From Phycisphaerae bacterium (GTDB taxonomy: Bacteria; Planctomycetota; Phycisphaerae; Sedimentisphaerales; SM23-30), in the NCBI GenBank assembly GCA_016342495.1, contig JAEIOG010000027.1, forward strand, positions 1-53,674: DNA of 53,674 bases, written 5' to 3'. Shown piece by piece: positions 1 to 10,012 of this stretch. Position numbers and translations under genes: made by a program. Under the pieces are notes generated by a model, which saw only the letters and a list, made by a program, of their open reading frames with translations, made no database searches and was not told the DNA's origin. Within the stretch, counting starts at the first letter, position 1. Each line of letters begins with the position of its first letter.

Positions 1-199
1 TCTGGCCATAGTAATTACCTTTCATCTATAGGTTAACATATCTATGACCATTTACACAGTTTATTTTACATCCTCGTAAGCAGCTCTTATTTGTGTGTAA
101 TCTGTGGATGATTTCTTGTATTCTCTGATCAAATCAGTTAGGATAGCTATCTGCTTTGGTTATGAGTTTATATGAAATGTTCATTTGTGAGGTAATCTT

Positions 200-1741
200 A
201 TGCTTAGTCGTCGTAGATTTTTACAGGTTAGCGGGTTGTTTTCCCTTTCTTTGCTCGGTGCGGGATGTTCGATGGCATCAAAGAAGCCTAAGCCGGCCCG
301 ACCCAATATCATTTTAATCCTCGCCGATGATTTGGGATGGTCAGATATTGGTTGTTATGGCTCGGAGATTGCTACACCCAACCTCGATAAGCTCGCCGAA
401 GGCGGAATACGCTTTCGGCAATTCCATAATACCGCCAAGTGCATGCCCTCACGGGCCTGTCTGCTGACTGGGGTTTATGCTCAGCAATGCGGAATGATGA
501 AACCGGCTAAGATTATCAATGCGGTGACCTTGGGAGAAGTCTTAAAGCCCGCCGGCTATCGCACGCTGGCTGTCGGCAAACATCACAGCACCGAAAACCT
601 GCACGAACGTGGCTTCGATAGGTATTATGGCCTGCGAGATGGATGCTGTAACTATTTTAACCCCGGCAAACAAAGACCCGGCGAAGGTAAACCGGCCCAG
701 AAAAGACCCGATCGCGCCTGGTGTATCGAAGATCAAACCTTTGAACCTTATACGCCGAAAGATAAGGATTTCTATACCACTGACTATTTTACCAAGTATG
801 CCGTCAAATATCTCGATGACTATAAAGATGAGCAAAAGCCGTTCTTTATGTATGTCGCTTATACCGCCCCGCATGATCCGCTGATGGCCTGGCCCGAAGA
901 TATCGCTAAATATGAAGATACCTACAACGTTGGCTATGAAAAGATACGCGCGGCCCGCTATAATAAGCAGCTCAAGCTGGGACTTGTCGATGAAAAACAC
1001 TATCCACTATCTGAGCCGACCCATAAGCCATGGGATTCACTTTCTGATAAAGAAAAAACTGAACAAAGTCGAACCATGGCAGTCTATGCAGCAATGATTG
1101 ACCGGATGGATCAGGGTATTGGCAAGATTATTGACAAGCTTAAAGCCATCGGCAAGGCAGACAGTACCCTTATCATGTTTGCCGCCGATAATGGGGCATC
1201 AGCGGAGATGGTTCGCATCGGTGGAACCGGGGAAATTGGATCGATGACCCGCTGGACCTCACTTGGTAGCGACTGGGCCAACATAGGTAATACCCCGCTA
1301 CGCTATTTCAAAAACTATAGCTATCAAGGGGGGATATGTACACCGCTTATCGCTAACTTTCCTGGGGTTACCAAAGCCGGAAGCTTCTGTGATTTCCCCG
1401 GACATTTCATTGATTTCATGCCTACCATAATGGAATTGACCGGGGCGAAATATCCAGCAACCTTTGATGGTTCAGTTATAACCCCACTCCAAGGTGAAAG
1501 CTTCGCCGATGCGATCAAGGGCAAGCAAATCAAACGCACCAAACCCATTTTCTGGCAATGGTCCAAAGGCAAGGCTGTCCGCCAGGGCAAATGGAAACTG
1601 GTCAAATGGGCAAACGAAGACTGGAACCTCTTTAACATGGATGAAGATAAAAGTGAAATACACAATTTAGCCAATAAAATGCCAGAGAAAGCCCGGGAGA
1701 TGCAGGCTTTATATGAAGATTGGGTCAAGTCGCTCATTTAG
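200..1741 (+). CDS. exported sulfatase (arylsulfatase family, type I)
   Basis: Hydrolyses sulfate esters, most likely on sulfated polysaccharides outside the cytoplasm. The N-terminus carries a twin-arginine stretch (SRRRFL, residues 3-8), a hydrophobic core and a lipobox-like AGC at 21-23, suggesting Tat export and possibly lipidation. The core motif CMPSR at 81-85 is the formylglycine signature C-x-P-S-R. Metal-binding ADDLGWSD lies at 42-49 and a conserved VGKH follows. Its 513 residues are normal for the family. An anaerobic or aerobic maturase is needed for Cys81 and is not in this window. Substrate is not predictable from sequence alone. The start ATG is preceded by a GAGG-like SD. Confidence 0.93.
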   Translation: MLSRRRFLQVSGLFSLSLLGAGCSMASKKPKPARPNIILILADDLGWSDIGCYGSEIATPNLDKLAEGGIRFRQFHNTAKCMPSRACLLTGVYAQQCGMMKPAKIINAVTLGEVLKPAGYRTLAVGKHHSTENLHERGFDRYYGLRDGCCNYFNPGKQRPGEGKPAQKRPDRAWCIEDQTFEPYTPKDKDFYTTDYFTKYAVKYLDDYKDEQKPFFMYVAYTAPHDPLMAWPEDIAKYEDTYNVGYEKIRAARYNKQLKLGLVDEKHYPLSEPTHKPWDSLSDKEKTEQSRTMAVYAAMIDRMDQGIGKIIDKLKAIGKADSTLIMFAADNGASAEMVRIGGTGEIGSMTRWTSLGSDWANIGNTPLRYFKNYSYQGGICTPLIANFPGVTKAGSFCDFPGHFIDFMPTIMELTGAKYPATFDGSVITPLQGESFADAIKGKQIKRTKPIFWQWSKGKAVRQGKWKLVKWANEDWNLFNMDEDKSEIHNLANKMPEKAREMQALYEDWVKSLI

Positions 1742-1922
1742 AAGTTAGGTTGATTTTTGAGGAAAGCATGAACACCTGCCCTGTTTTTACCCTGTATCGT
1801 TTGATGCTATAGGCCAGATTTCTCAGGTTTATCTTTCGGATTGCAATCTCCTGAATAATGCTTAAAATATTAAAAGAGATGTTATTAACAAGTATAATAC
1901 ATTTTTTGATTGGAGAATTATT

Positions 1923-2210
1923 GTGACAGGTAAAGGTGCAAGTACTTTCGGTATTTGGTTCGGGATAATGAATACATTTATTGGTTTTTGTGTGATGATG
2001 GATAACTCCAGTGACCCGGGAGGGAGCGTTTTTGTCTATTGCGGGACTTTTATTATAATGGCAAGCATTATCGCAGCATCCATTATCTCACCTAAGAGCG
2101 TTGAAGAACCCACTCTCAGTAAAGCCGCAACTGACATCAAGGATGTATTGGGCGATGCTGTGGAGCAAGCGAACATGAAAATAGATGATGAATCCATGGG
2201 AACAGAATAA
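1923..2210 (+). CDS. small membrane protein, unknown function
   Basis: A 95-residue protein with two hydrophobic segments (about residues 8-24 and 37-58) and an acidic, charged C-terminal tail of about 35 residues predicted to face the cytoplasm. Translation probably starts at GTG, with GGAG about 8-9 nt upstream in an otherwise AT-rich leader. I recognise no family. It lies 181 bp after the sulfatase and converges with the GH94 gene, so it seems to be a single-gene unit. It could be a small stress or assembly membrane protein, but nothing in the sequence decides this. Confidence 0.6.
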   Translation: MTGKGASTFGIWFGIMNTFIGFCVMMDNSSDPGGSVFVYCGTFIIMASIIAASIISPKSVEEPTLSKAATDIKDVLGDAVEQANMKIDDESMGTE

Positions 2211-2298
2211 GTAAAGAGTATTCGATTGACTATAAGCCATTACCTGACTTGGCAAAATAAGGCAAAACCGCAATACTAATCACTTACACAGTCTCTTG

Positions 2299-4692
2299 TC
2301 AGCCCATCAAGACTTTAACATCATTAACTGTACCCTTCTTCTGGGGTGGTATCGGCCCTTCGATTGGCTGACCATTGAGCATGATCGACTTGACACCCTT
2401 TTGGACATGGTTAGAATTGCTCACCGCGATATTATAGGTTGCCCCCTTGAATTTACGGGTAACGGTGAAGCCCGGCCAGGCCGATGGTATGCACGGGTCA
2501 ATTATCAGCCCATCGAAGCTGGTACGGATGCCGAGCATCCAGCGGGTAGCTGCGGTATAGGCCCAGCCAGCAGAACCAGATAGCCACGGATGGCGGGCCT
2601 GGCCGTGTTTGGCGTGGTCTTTGCCCATAGCGAACTGGCAATAGCTGTAGGGTTCTGCGATGCGAATATCAGCTTTATCGTTTTGTTTATATGGGCACAG
2701 GGCAGAATAATATTTGAAGGCCCGGTCGCCATTGCCGAGAATACATTCGGCGATAAAGGCCCATGGGTTTGGATGACTGAAGATTGATGCATTTTCTTTG
2801 ACACCCTTATAGACCCGGGTTACAAAACCAACGCTATCATTGGGGGTTGCAAATGCTGGCCATGACAGATGTAAACCATAGTCGCTGTAGAGATGTTTTT
2901 CAACTGCATCCATTGCCGACTGGGCTTTCTTACCGGAAGCAACACCGGACATTACCGCCCAGCTTTGAGCGTTCAAAAACAGCTTGCCTTCTTTGTCTTT
3001 GTTGGTGCCGAGCTTTTTACCTTTGGCGGTGATGCCGCGGATATACCATTTTCCATCCCATAGATGTTTATCGCAGGCAGCTTTGACGGTGTCAGCCATC
3101 TTGGTGTATTTGCGAACATCGGCTTGTTTGCCCAGGAAGCTGGCCGCTTCGATAAAAGCGTTTAATGCCCAGTGATGCATGAAAGAAACCATAGCGGTTT
3201 CGCCACCTCCGAGATTTATACAGTCATTCCAGTCTGCCCGCAGACCTTTGCAGATGCCGGTAGCACCAACATGCTTGGCAGAAAAATCCAGAGTTTTTTT
3301 CAGGTGGGTATAGACTGTAGCTTCGCCTTTATCGGCATAGGGCAGCACTTCATCGAAAAATTCGACATCGCCGGTTTCTTTAATATATTCGCAGACCGAA
3401 ACCACCAGCCACAGCACATCGTCGCTGCAGACATGGTCCAGAGTTGGTATTTGCAGACCGCCAGTTGGATTATGGACGATGGTGGGTATAGAAAGTTTAC
3501 TGCTGTCATCGCCATCATTGAGGTCAGCCGGGTCGAACAGATGAATCCCAAAACCAGCAGAACATTGCCCGCGCAGCAACTGCCGCATACGCCATTTAGC
3601 TTTTTCAGGATTTGTATGGACGACACTCATTACATCCTGAGCGGTATCACGGTAGCCCAAACCTGTGCGACCGCCAACTTCGATGAATGATGCGAAACGA
3701 GACCAGACAACGCAGGTTTCAGCCTGATAGAGATTCCAGATATTGACCATGGAATTCATGGCAGCATCGGGAGTCTGGCAGTTATATACTGAGATTTTAT
3801 TGTCCCAGTATTGGGCCAGTTTTTCGAAGGCCTTGTCAATATTGGTAAGATTGGAGTATTTCTTGCGGATACGTTTACCAACCTTGCGGTCGCCAACACC
3901 AAGCATAAAGATAATACGGATTTCTTCGCCGGGTTCAATTTTGAAAGCCTTGTGCAGTGAACCGCAATGATTGCCGGTGGTTTGCTGGCTGTTAGAGCAG
4001 CGCCCATTGATAACAGCCTGAGGGTTGGTTTCGGTATTGTAGGTACCAATGAATTCATCTCGGGTGCAGTCAAAGCTGTCGGCATCAAAGCTGGAAGCCA
4101 TATAGTGATAGGTGTCAGGGCCATAGAAAAAGTCATACTCGATAACGCTGTCTTTACAGCTGGCACCGGAGGCATACAGACCCATTTGGAAGTCCTGGTT
4201 ATCCAGGTCGATTTTATGCAGGGAGAATTCAACATAAGAAAACAGGCTGATATTGCGAGTTTTCTTGGTGGTATTCTTAATCTTGACATCCCATAGCTCA
4301 ACATCATCGCCCTGAGGGATAAAAAGAGTCTTTTCAGCTTCGATGCCTTTATAGCTACAAGCATATTTGCTATATGAAAGACCATGGCGGCATTGATATT
4401 TAGCTTTTTTGAGGTCTTTGCCCACTGGCTGCCATGAGATCGACCAGTAGTCTTTGGAATCGTCATCACGAATATAGACATAATGGCCCGGTCGATCTAT
4501 TGGTACTGCATTAGCTCGAAAACGGGTTATACGGCCAAACTGGGCAGACTTATAAAAACTATAACCCCCGGCATTCTGGCTCATGACGCTACACATATTC
4601 TCCAGCCCCAGATAATTAGTCCAGCTGGTCGGCAAATCGACCTTTTCGATTACATATTCGCGGTTTTCATCATCAAAATAGCCATAACGCAT
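2299..4692 (-). CDS. GH94 beta-disaccharide phosphorylase (cellobiose/chitobiose phosphorylase-like)
   Basis: Cytoplasmic inverting phosphorylase that splits a beta-linked disaccharide with phosphate, giving a sugar 1-phosphate. The N-terminus MRYGYFDDENREY and the block GGYSFYKSAQFGRITR are typical of cellobiose phosphorylases. The (alpha/alpha)6 core holds GLRADWNDC, in which the last Asp (residue 490 with this start) is the expected proton donor. There is no signal peptide. About 797 residues is standard. The open frame extends upstream to a TTG at 4707, but the ATG at 4692 has TTGGAG nine bases ahead and begins at the family's conserved N-terminus, so I chose it. Cellobiose versus N,N'-diacetylchitobiose specificity is not decided. 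No transporter is adjacent. Confidence 0.93.
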   Translation of the reverse strand: MRYGYFDDENREYVIEKVDLPTSWTNYLGLENMCSVMSQNAGGYSFYKSAQFGRITRFRANAVPIDRPGHYVYIRDDDSKDYWSISWQPVGKDLKKAKYQCRHGLSYSKYACSYKGIEAEKTLFIPQGDDVELWDVKIKNTTKKTRNISLFSYVEFSLHKIDLDNQDFQMGLYASGASCKDSVIEYDFFYGPDTYHYMASSFDADSFDCTRDEFIGTYNTETNPQAVINGRCSNSQQTTGNHCGSLHKAFKIEPGEEIRIIFMLGVGDRKVGKRIRKKYSNLTNIDKAFEKLAQYWDNKISVYNCQTPDAAMNSMVNIWNLYQAETCVVWSRFASFIEVGGRTGLGYRDTAQDVMSVVHTNPEKAKWRMRQLLRGQCSAGFGIHLFDPADLNDGDDSSKLSIPTIVHNPTGGLQIPTLDHVCSDDVLWLVVSVCEYIKETGDVEFFDEVLPYADKGEATVYTHLKKTLDFSAKHVGATGICKGLRADWNDCINLGGGETAMVSFMHHWALNAFIEAASFLGKQADVRKYTKMADTVKAACDKHLWDGKWYIRGITAKGKKLGTNKDKEGKLFLNAQSWAVMSGVASGKKAQSAMDAVEKHLYSDYGLHLSWPAFATPNDSVGFVTRVYKGVKENASIFSHPNPWAFIAECILGNGDRAFKYYSALCPYKQNDKADIRIAEPYSYCQFAMGKDHAKHGQARHPWLSGSAGWAYTAATRWMLGIRTSFDGLIIDPCIPSAWPGFTVTRKFKGATYNIAVSNSNHVQKGVKSIMLNGQPIEGPIPPQKKGTVNDVKVLMG

Positions 4693-4837
4693 ATCATTTT
4701 GCTCCAAAATTTGGGGAATCTTATTATTTTTAGTGCTTATAATAGCGTTATGAAGCAGGGTTTGCTAATCGAATATATCGAAAAAAGCAGGTTTTATCAT
4801 AGCTGGGCAGTTTTTTTAATATTTTCCTAAAAAGGGG

Positions 4838-4866
4838 TTGACTTTTTGTTATAAACCCCATATTAT
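4838..4866 (+). promoter_or_regulatory. sigma70-type promoter of tRNA-Val
   Basis: TTGACT (4838-4843) and TATTAT (4861-4866) are separated by 17 bp, and the tRNA begins 13 bp after the -10 box, leaving a short 5' leader. This is the expected layout for a housekeeping promoter driving a lone tRNA gene. Confidence 0.75.
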
Positions 4867-4879
4867 TCTCTATCTCGAC

Positions 4880-4953
4880 GGGCGTGTAGCTCAGTTGGCT
4901 AGAGCGCCTGCCTTACAAGCAGGATGTCAGGGGTTCAAGTCCCTTCCCGCCCA
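4880..4953 (+). tRNA. tRNA-Val (anticodon TAC)
   Basis: Cloverleaf read by eye. Acceptor strands are 4880-4886 and 4946-4952, with one T-C mismatch at pair 6. The D-arm contains TAGCTCAGTTGG. The anticodon stem is CCTGC/GCAGG around loop CTTACAA, putting TAC at 4914-4916 (reads GTA valine codons). The T-loop is TTCAAGT. Discriminator A is at 4953 and CCA is not encoded. Confidence 0.95.
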
Positions 4954-4961
4954 TTACCGTT

Positions 4962-4996
4962 AAAAAAGCTGGGTATTAAAGTATCTGGCTTTTTTT
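4962..4996 (+). terminator. intrinsic terminator after tRNA-Val
   Basis: AAAAAAGC (4962-4969) pairs with GCTTTTTT (4988-4995), and the 3' arm is itself the T-run. It lies 9 bp past the tRNA. The stem is weak in GC but well placed. Confidence 0.55.
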
Positions 4997-5181
4997 ATGC
5001 GCAAATATAGCCCAGCTAAACCAAGCTTATAAAATTGCCTACCTTCGGGGGGAGGTGGTTTTTTTAAAGCTTGATATATATCTGGTATTGTTTAGAATCT
5101 ATTTTATGGTTATTATTGTATTTTTTATCACCTTTGTACTTTTGACGGTCTGGCACCGCGTTTAATTAATTTAGAAAACTG

Positions 5182-5616
5182 ATGGCTAAAAAGAAACTTC
5201 AGGCAAAGATAGTCAGCTATGGCATATATACCCCGTGGGACCGCCAAAGTAAACGGTTGCCGGATATTCTTGAATATACTACGGTTGTTCCCAATCGTCT
5301 GGATATTGAGTTTGGCTATATTATCAATATCAAGCAGGGCCGTGGGGAAAAGCTGACCTTTTGTATTGAGCATCCGCCGTTTAAGAATAGTGCTGGTGAT
5401 GTCGCGCCGGCTTTTACCGGAGAGGTATATGTCCGCCACAGCGATTTCAATTTCTTTTTAGGCGATACTATCTGGGCCCCGGTCGCAGATAAGGTCGGAC
5501 CCTGGCAACTGACAACTTTATGGAATGATGATATAATCGCGAAAAAGACCATTAATGTCGTTCCGGAAGATCAATATGAAAGTTCTTCAGATAATTCATT
5601 ATATACTAAACTGTAA
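5182..5616 (+). CDS. DUF3859-like protein of unknown function
   Basis: A 144-residue soluble protein without signal peptide or membrane segment, predicted to be mostly beta. The pattern resembles DUF3859: an N-terminal strand with YGIYTP, a central GYIINIKQGRGE, then GPWQLTTLWND near the C-terminus. The assignment is from memory of the family pattern and is moderate. No catalytic motif is evident. The SD is weak. The next gene starts 17 bp downstream, so the two may be co-transcribed, but that link gives no functional clue. Confidence 0.7.
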   Translation: MAKKKLQAKIVSYGIYTPWDRQSKRLPDILEYTTVVPNRLDIEFGYIINIKQGRGEKLTFCIEHPPFKNSAGDVAPAFTGEVYVRHSDFNFFLGDTIWAPVADKVGPWQLTTLWNDDIIAKKTINVVPEDQYESSSDNSLYTKL

Positions 5617-5632
5617 AAAGGAGTTCACAGCC

Positions 5633-6520
5633 ATGAAAATGTTTTTCGTATCGATGGTGATGATAATAGTTTTGGCAGGTTGCCAAAAAGTAAGTGACTT
5701 AAATAATGAGGTAAAGGCGATGGAACCTTTGACGATGCAGATATGGCCGGCAAGTGCCCTGGACGAAGGTGCCGGATTGCACACTGAAACTACCGAACCC
5801 CAGAAAAACGATGGAGTGATTCGGTTCAGGAATGTCACAGCGCCATCAATTGCGGTTTATCAGGCCAAAGGCTTTGAAGGAGTCCGTCCGGCGGTCTTAG
5901 TCTGTCCTGGAGGAGGCTATAATATTCTGGCTCATAATCTTGAAGGCACCGAAATCGCCCAGTGGTTTAACTCTATCGGTGTAACTGCTATTGTTCTGAA
6001 ATATCGGGTTCCGGGCCAGCGGGACAATGCTTTTAAAGATGTTCAGCGTGCCCTGCGAATGGTCCGGGCAAATGCCGGACAGTATAATATCGACCCGCAG
6101 CGGATTGGTATAATGGGTTTTTCTGCTGGGGGACATTTATCGGCCCGGCTTAGCGGTGATTATGATAGTAAAGTATATCAGCCACTCGATGAAATAGATA
6201 AGGTAAGCTGTCGACCTGATTTTGCCGTATTGATTTACCCGGCCTATCTGGTCAATAAAGCCAATGAAATCAGCCCGGAAATCAAGGTAGATCGTAAAAA
6301 TCCCCCGGTATTTCTTGTGCAAACCTTAGATGATGGTATTCGGGTTGAAAATGCCATCTATTATGCCCTGGCGGCTAAAAAGGTCGGCATCGCAGCTGAG
6401 CTACATGTCTTTGCTGATGGTGGCCATGGCTATGGTATGCGGCCCAGCGTGCACGCAGTTTGCCGTTGGCCTCAACTGCTGCAGAGTTGGCTCAAAGCTA
6501 AGGGCTTTCTGACTGAATAA
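5633..6520 (+). CDS. alpha/beta-hydrolase lipoprotein (acetyl-xylan/sugar esterase-like)
   Basis: Probable carbohydrate deacetylase or feruloyl-type esterase. The N-terminus has a signal peptide with lipobox LAGC (Cys17), so it is likely anchored facing the periplasm. The alpha/beta-hydrolase fold is shown by the oxyanion loop CPGGGY (91-96), nucleophile elbow GFSAGG (Ser164), an acid in TLDDG and the His in DGGHGYG near the C-terminus. The frame is open back to 5555, but the ATG at 5633 is preceded by AAAAGGAG and gives a proper signal peptide; the extra 26 residues are rejected. The 295-residue length fits BD-FAE/Axe-like esterases common in polysaccharide degraders. Confidence 0.88.
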   Translation: MKMFFVSMVMIIVLAGCQKVSDLNNEVKAMEPLTMQIWPASALDEGAGLHTETTEPQKNDGVIRFRNVTAPSIAVYQAKGFEGVRPAVLVCPGGGYNILAHNLEGTEIAQWFNSIGVTAIVLKYRVPGQRDNAFKDVQRALRMVRANAGQYNIDPQRIGIMGFSAGGHLSARLSGDYDSKVYQPLDEIDKVSCRPDFAVLIYPAYLVNKANEISPEIKVDRKNPPVFLVQTLDDGIRVENAIYYALAAKKVGIAAELHVFADGGHGYGMRPSVHAVCRWPQLLQSWLKAKGFLTE

Positions 6521-6550
6521 CGTAAATTGGGTTTTGATTTCGTCCGGAAT

Positions 6551-6587
6551 TAAAAAAAAGGCAGCGAACCCTGAAGATTCGCTGCCT
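6551..6587 (-). terminator. intrinsic terminator of the chemotaxis operon
   Basis: On the minus strand AGGCAGCGAA and TTCGCTGCCT form a perfect 10-bp stem around a 9-nt loop, followed by eight T residues. It lies 22 bp past the MCP stop codon. Confidence 0.9.
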
Positions 6588-6608
6588 GGTTAAGTTTATT
6601 AAATTTGT

Positions 6609-9302
6609 TTAGAATTCGGATAAGTCATCATCAAATGGTATGGTTGTTTGAGCGACTTTGGCATTAGCTGGTTGCGATTTGTTGCCCGCAGTTTGTGAGC
6701 CAGAAGCAATCTGGTGGAATGCCTGGTCGGATTTACTCAATGATTTGCCTTTAGATTTCGAATGGCTTGAACCATTTGAACCGCCAATTATGACAGCAAG
6801 TTGATTAATGACACCATTCATTTGTTCAGCTTGAGCATTGAGTTCCTCTGAGGCAGAAGCGGACTCTTCGGCATTAGCAGCATTTTGCTGGGTAACCTGG
6901 TCCATTTGGCTCATGGCAGTATTGACCTGGTCGATACCTTGAGTCTGTTCTTGTGAAGCAGAAGATATTTCACCGATTAAGCTGCTGACTTTTTGGATTG
7001 AACCAGTTATTTCATCAAGTGATTTGGCAACTTCATTGGTGATTTCTACGCCATTGGTTGCATTCTTAACCGATTCTTCAATCATTTCAGAAGTGTTTTT
7101 TGCAGCTTCTGCTGACCGCATCGCCAGATTACGAACCTCTTCGGCGACCACGGCAAAACCTTTACCAGCTTCGCCAGCTCGAGCGGCTTCAACTGCGGCA
7201 TTTAAGGCCAGCAGATTAGTCTGGAAAGCAATTTCATCAATCACTTTGATGATCTTTGAAGTTTCCTGCGAGCTGCGTTGGATTTCAGTAATAGCTTCAC
7301 TCATCTTAGACATTGAATCAGTTCCGGTTTGTGAGGCTTTGTTTGCATCATTTGCCAGGGTATTGGCCTGCTGAGCATTGTCAGCATTTTGACGGGTCAT
7401 GGTAGCCATCTCTTCCAATGAAGAAGAGGTTTCTTCCAGTCCGGCAGCTTGTTCTGAAGCTCCTTCGGCCAGTGATTGCGACGAAGCGGAAACCTGAGAA
7501 GAAGCCGAGGAGACCTGTTCAGCACCAGTTGCCAATTCGCTAATGATACGATTAATAGGTTTGGTGATGCCTCTGGTAATAACGATGGCTAAAGTCAGAC
7601 CAACAGCAATAGCGGTAATCAAACCAAAGATCATGACCATCGATGAACTTGACAAGGCGCTAACAGCATTGTTGGCGATATTGGTAGTTTCATCCATGCC
7701 AGCTTTAGCGGTCATTTGGGCGGCATCAAGAACTTTTAGAGCAACTTCGCCTCTTTTTTCACTGATAGTTTGAACGGCAAGCCAATTATTCAGCAGGCTG
7801 TTCATGGCGGTGCCATACTGGTCGGCAGCGGCTTTGGTATTGTTGATTTGAGCTATGTTAACATCATTACGAGTTATTTTACGTAGCTGAGCGAAGAGGT
7901 CATCCATAGTTTTGAAGTTCGCCTGGGCATCGGTTATGATTTGGGGGCTGCGTAAAGCCTGAGATTTAAATGCTGCAATACGGGTTGCATTGCCGGTGTC
8001 GATAATATCATTGACAATATTAATTTTCGCGAGACGTTCTCCCAAATCAGTGGTTAGTTTGGCTTGTTGGCCAGCCAGGAAGTCATTACAGTTTGCAACA
8101 TATTGTGCGGCATTGGTATCCATCGCTTTGCGGGAAGTTTCAAGAGTGAGATAATCTTTCTGGAAAGATTCTATGGCTGCATAATACTGATCGGCAGCAG
8201 CTTCGGTGTCATCAATTCGTTTGATGTCATCGGCAGCGCGAGTGGTTTTTCGCAGCTCTGCGGTTTTTGCATGAACTTTTTTGAGCGTGGTTAAAGCTTC
8301 GGTCAGGATTTCCGGGTCATTGGTAGCCTGAGCCTTGAAATTCAGGACACGGGCGGCATTGCCCAGGTCAATGATGTCATTAACCAGAGTTATTTTCCCC
8401 AGACGTTCGGGCAGATTCGCATTTTCGGTAGTAAAATCTTTTGTCATTTTTTCATTCTGGCCCGCCAGGAAGTCATTGCAGGTATTCATATAAGTATTTG
8501 AAGCCTGATCCATTTGTTCTCGATATGACTGGAGACGGGTTTGCACGGCCAGAAAGTCTTCCATGCCTTTTTTATAACCAGCGGCAGCAGATTCGGTATC
8601 ATCAATACGTTTGAGATCATCAGCGTCTGAGGTTATTTTTCTGAGAGCATCGGTTTGGGTCTTTAATTCATTTAATTTACTGATAGCATCATTCATGAAT
8701 TGGGGGTCATCAGTTGCCTGGGATTTGAAGTTGGAAACCCGGGCAGTCGTGCCAATGCTAACGATTTCGGTAACTAAGCGGATTTTATTCTGACGATCGG
8801 CCAGCTCATTGTTAAAGGCTTTGTTCTGGCTTTCCAGGAAGTCTGCACAGTTTTTCATATATAAAGCGGCTGAGGTATCCAAAGTGTTGCGATTTTCGGC
8901 AAGTGCTTTGTTTTTTTCAACGGTTTGATTGGAAAGATCCTCATATTGTTTGATCTGGCTTTCGACGCCTTCGATTGCGCCTTTGAGTTTGACCAGGTTT
9001 GGTGATTTGTCGGCTAAGTCTTTGGCTTCTCCGATATATTTATGGACATTTGCCAGATTGCTGCGGCCTTCTTTGAGATATTTGTCTTCTTCGGTGAAGG
9101 CATAGCCGCGCATGGCATACATTGTCGACAAAGAGTTTCTTTCGATATCGCTGGCGACCCGAACTTCCGGCACATATTCTTTAGCTAACATGGTAGACTG
9201 GCCTTCGACGCCTTTCATATTGTAGATAGCCAGGCCACCTAAGACACAAAGGATCGCGATTAAAGCTAAAAAGCTACAGATGATTTTTGTTCCAAGTTTC
9301 AT
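6609..9302 (-). CDS. methyl-accepting chemotaxis protein with multiplied helical sensor modules
   Basis: Transmembrane chemoreceptor that relays ligand signals to CheA/CheW. TM1 is at about 7-28 and TM2 at about 553-577. A short HAMP-like stretch follows, then a signalling coiled coil with the hairpin tip [16 protein letters not shown] (688-703). The extracytoplasmic part of about 520 residues is a chain of about four related helical modules starting near 49, 176, 306 and 429. Copies share phrases such as [18 protein letters not shown] and FKSQALRSP, and RIDDTEAAA. It resembles a doubled HBM (helical bimodular) domain. No CheR-tethering pentapeptide ends the protein. SD AGAGGAT precedes the ATG. 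It is last in the cheW-Fn3-MCP operon. The ligand is unknown. Confidence 0.93.
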   Translation of the reverse strand: MKLGTKIICSFLALIAILCVLGGLAIYNMKGVEGQSTMLAKEYVPEVRVASDIERNSLSTMYAMRGYAFTEEDKYLKEGRSNLANVHKYIGEAKDLADKSPNLVKLKGAIEGVESQIKQYEDLSNQTVEKNKALAENRNTLDTSAALYMKNCADFLESQNKAFNNELADRQNKIRLVTEIVSIGTTARVSNFKSQATDDPQFMNDAISKLNELKTQTDALRKITSDADDLKRIDDTESAAAGYKKGMEDFLAVQTRLQSYREQMDQASNTYMNTCNDFLAGQNEKMTKDFTTENANLPERLGKITLVNDIIDLGNAARVLNFKAQATNDPEILTEALTTLKKVHAKTAELRKTTRAADDIKRIDDTEAAADQYYAAIESFQKDYLTLETSRKAMDTNAAQYVANCNDFLAGQQAKLTTDLGERLAKINIVNDIIDTGNATRIAAFKSQALRSPQIITDAQANFKTMDDLFAQLRKITRNDVNIAQINNTKAAADQYGTAMNSLLNNWLAVQTISEKRGEVALKVLDAAQMTAKAGMDETTNIANNAVSALSSSSMVMIFGLITAIAVGLTLAIVITRGITKPINRIISELATGAEQVSSASSQVSASSQSLAEGASEQAAGLEETSSSLEEMATMTRQNADNAQQANTLANDANKASQTGTDSMSKMSEAITEIQRSSQETSKIIKVIDEIAFQTNLLALNAAVEAARAGEAGKGFAVVAEEVRNLAMRSAEAAKNTSEMIEESVKNATNGVEITNEVAKSLDEITGSIQKVSSLIGEISSASQEQTQGIDQVNTAMSQMDQVTQQNAANAEESASASEELNAQAEQMNGVINQLAVIIGGSNGSSHSKSKGKSLSKSDQAFHQIASGSQTAGNKSQPANAKVAQTTIPFDDDLSEF

Positions 9303-9358
9303 TTTAATATCCTCTAAAAAAGTTTTACATAATTACATTAAATTTAACATTTCAATTA

Positions 9359-9967
9359 CTAAAGCACAGCCATAATGGTATTGCTGGGCATTCCTGCCCC
9401 GGTTTTATTAACGGCGATGATACGATATTCCCATTCGATGGCCCGGGGCTGATCGATAAGATTGATTTCGTTGGTCATAGCCATGGAAACCTGCTGCCAT
9501 GGTCCTTCGGGCCGCTGTCTTCGCTGGATATTGTAGGCAGCTACCGCACCGCCATCGGCGGGAGCTTTCCAGCATAGCTTAATAGTGCCTTCGCCTTCAT
9601 CAGGGGCGGTCAATTCCAAAGCCTGACCGGGCAAAGCCAGCGGCGTTTTTGGTTTACGGCCATCCCAGCCGATTAACTGGAGTTTGGTGGCATCATTGCC
9701 GACCAGGTTTACGGCATAATTAATATCCTTATGCATATTGTCGGTCATAAGTTCCAGAGCGGCATCTTTGTCGGCGACCGCGGCGGTATAGGCGGCTTCG
9801 GCGGCACTAACTGCGGACTTTTTGATATTATAATCAGCCACGCTTAAGGAAAGATTAACTACCGAGACTATCGGATCCGGGTAAATAGCGGTATTATCAG
9901 TAAATCCGCTGACCATATTCAAGGCCAGAGCTACAATATCCGCTTCTTTTTGTGGAAAAGTTGCCAT
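9359..9967 (-). CDS. small fibronectin type III domain protein
   Basis: A 202-residue protein. The N-terminal half (1-105) is predicted mostly helical and begins MATFPQKEADIVALAL. An Ala-rich helix around 55-75 could form a coiled coil. The C-terminal half (about 108-202) is one Fn3 domain with the characteristic KLCWKAPADGGAVAAYNIQRR strand pair and the EYRIIAVNKTGAG strand. There is no signal peptide, unusual for Fn3 proteins, so it looks cytoplasmic. Strong SD AAGGAGATA precedes the ATG. It sits between the repeat tract and the MCP in the chemotaxis operon. A structural or adaptor role for the receptor is only a guess. Confidence 0.75.
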   Translation of the reverse strand: MATFPQKEADIVALALNMVSGFTDNTAIYPDPIVSVVNLSLSVADYNIKKSAVSAAEAAYTAAVADKDAALELMTDNMHKDINYAVNLVGNDATKLQLIGWDGRKPKTPLALPGQALELTAPDEGEGTIKLCWKAPADGGAVAAYNIQRRQRPEGPWQQVSMAMTNEINLIDQPRAIEWEYRIIAVNKTGAGMPSNTIMAVL

Positions 9968-10012
9968 TTTTGAGTTATCTCCTTATTAAATAAAGGTTTA
10001 TGCTGCAAATCC

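Noticed and set aside
542-1000. 152-codon minus ORF inside the sulfatase gene
   Set aside because: Antisense shadow of a well-supported sulfatase; no SD and no recognisable domain.
3756-4481. 241-codon minus-strand ORF and several plus ORFs over the GH94 gene
   Set aside because: They lie in other frames of a clear GH94 gene, have no family features, and are low-complexity shadows.
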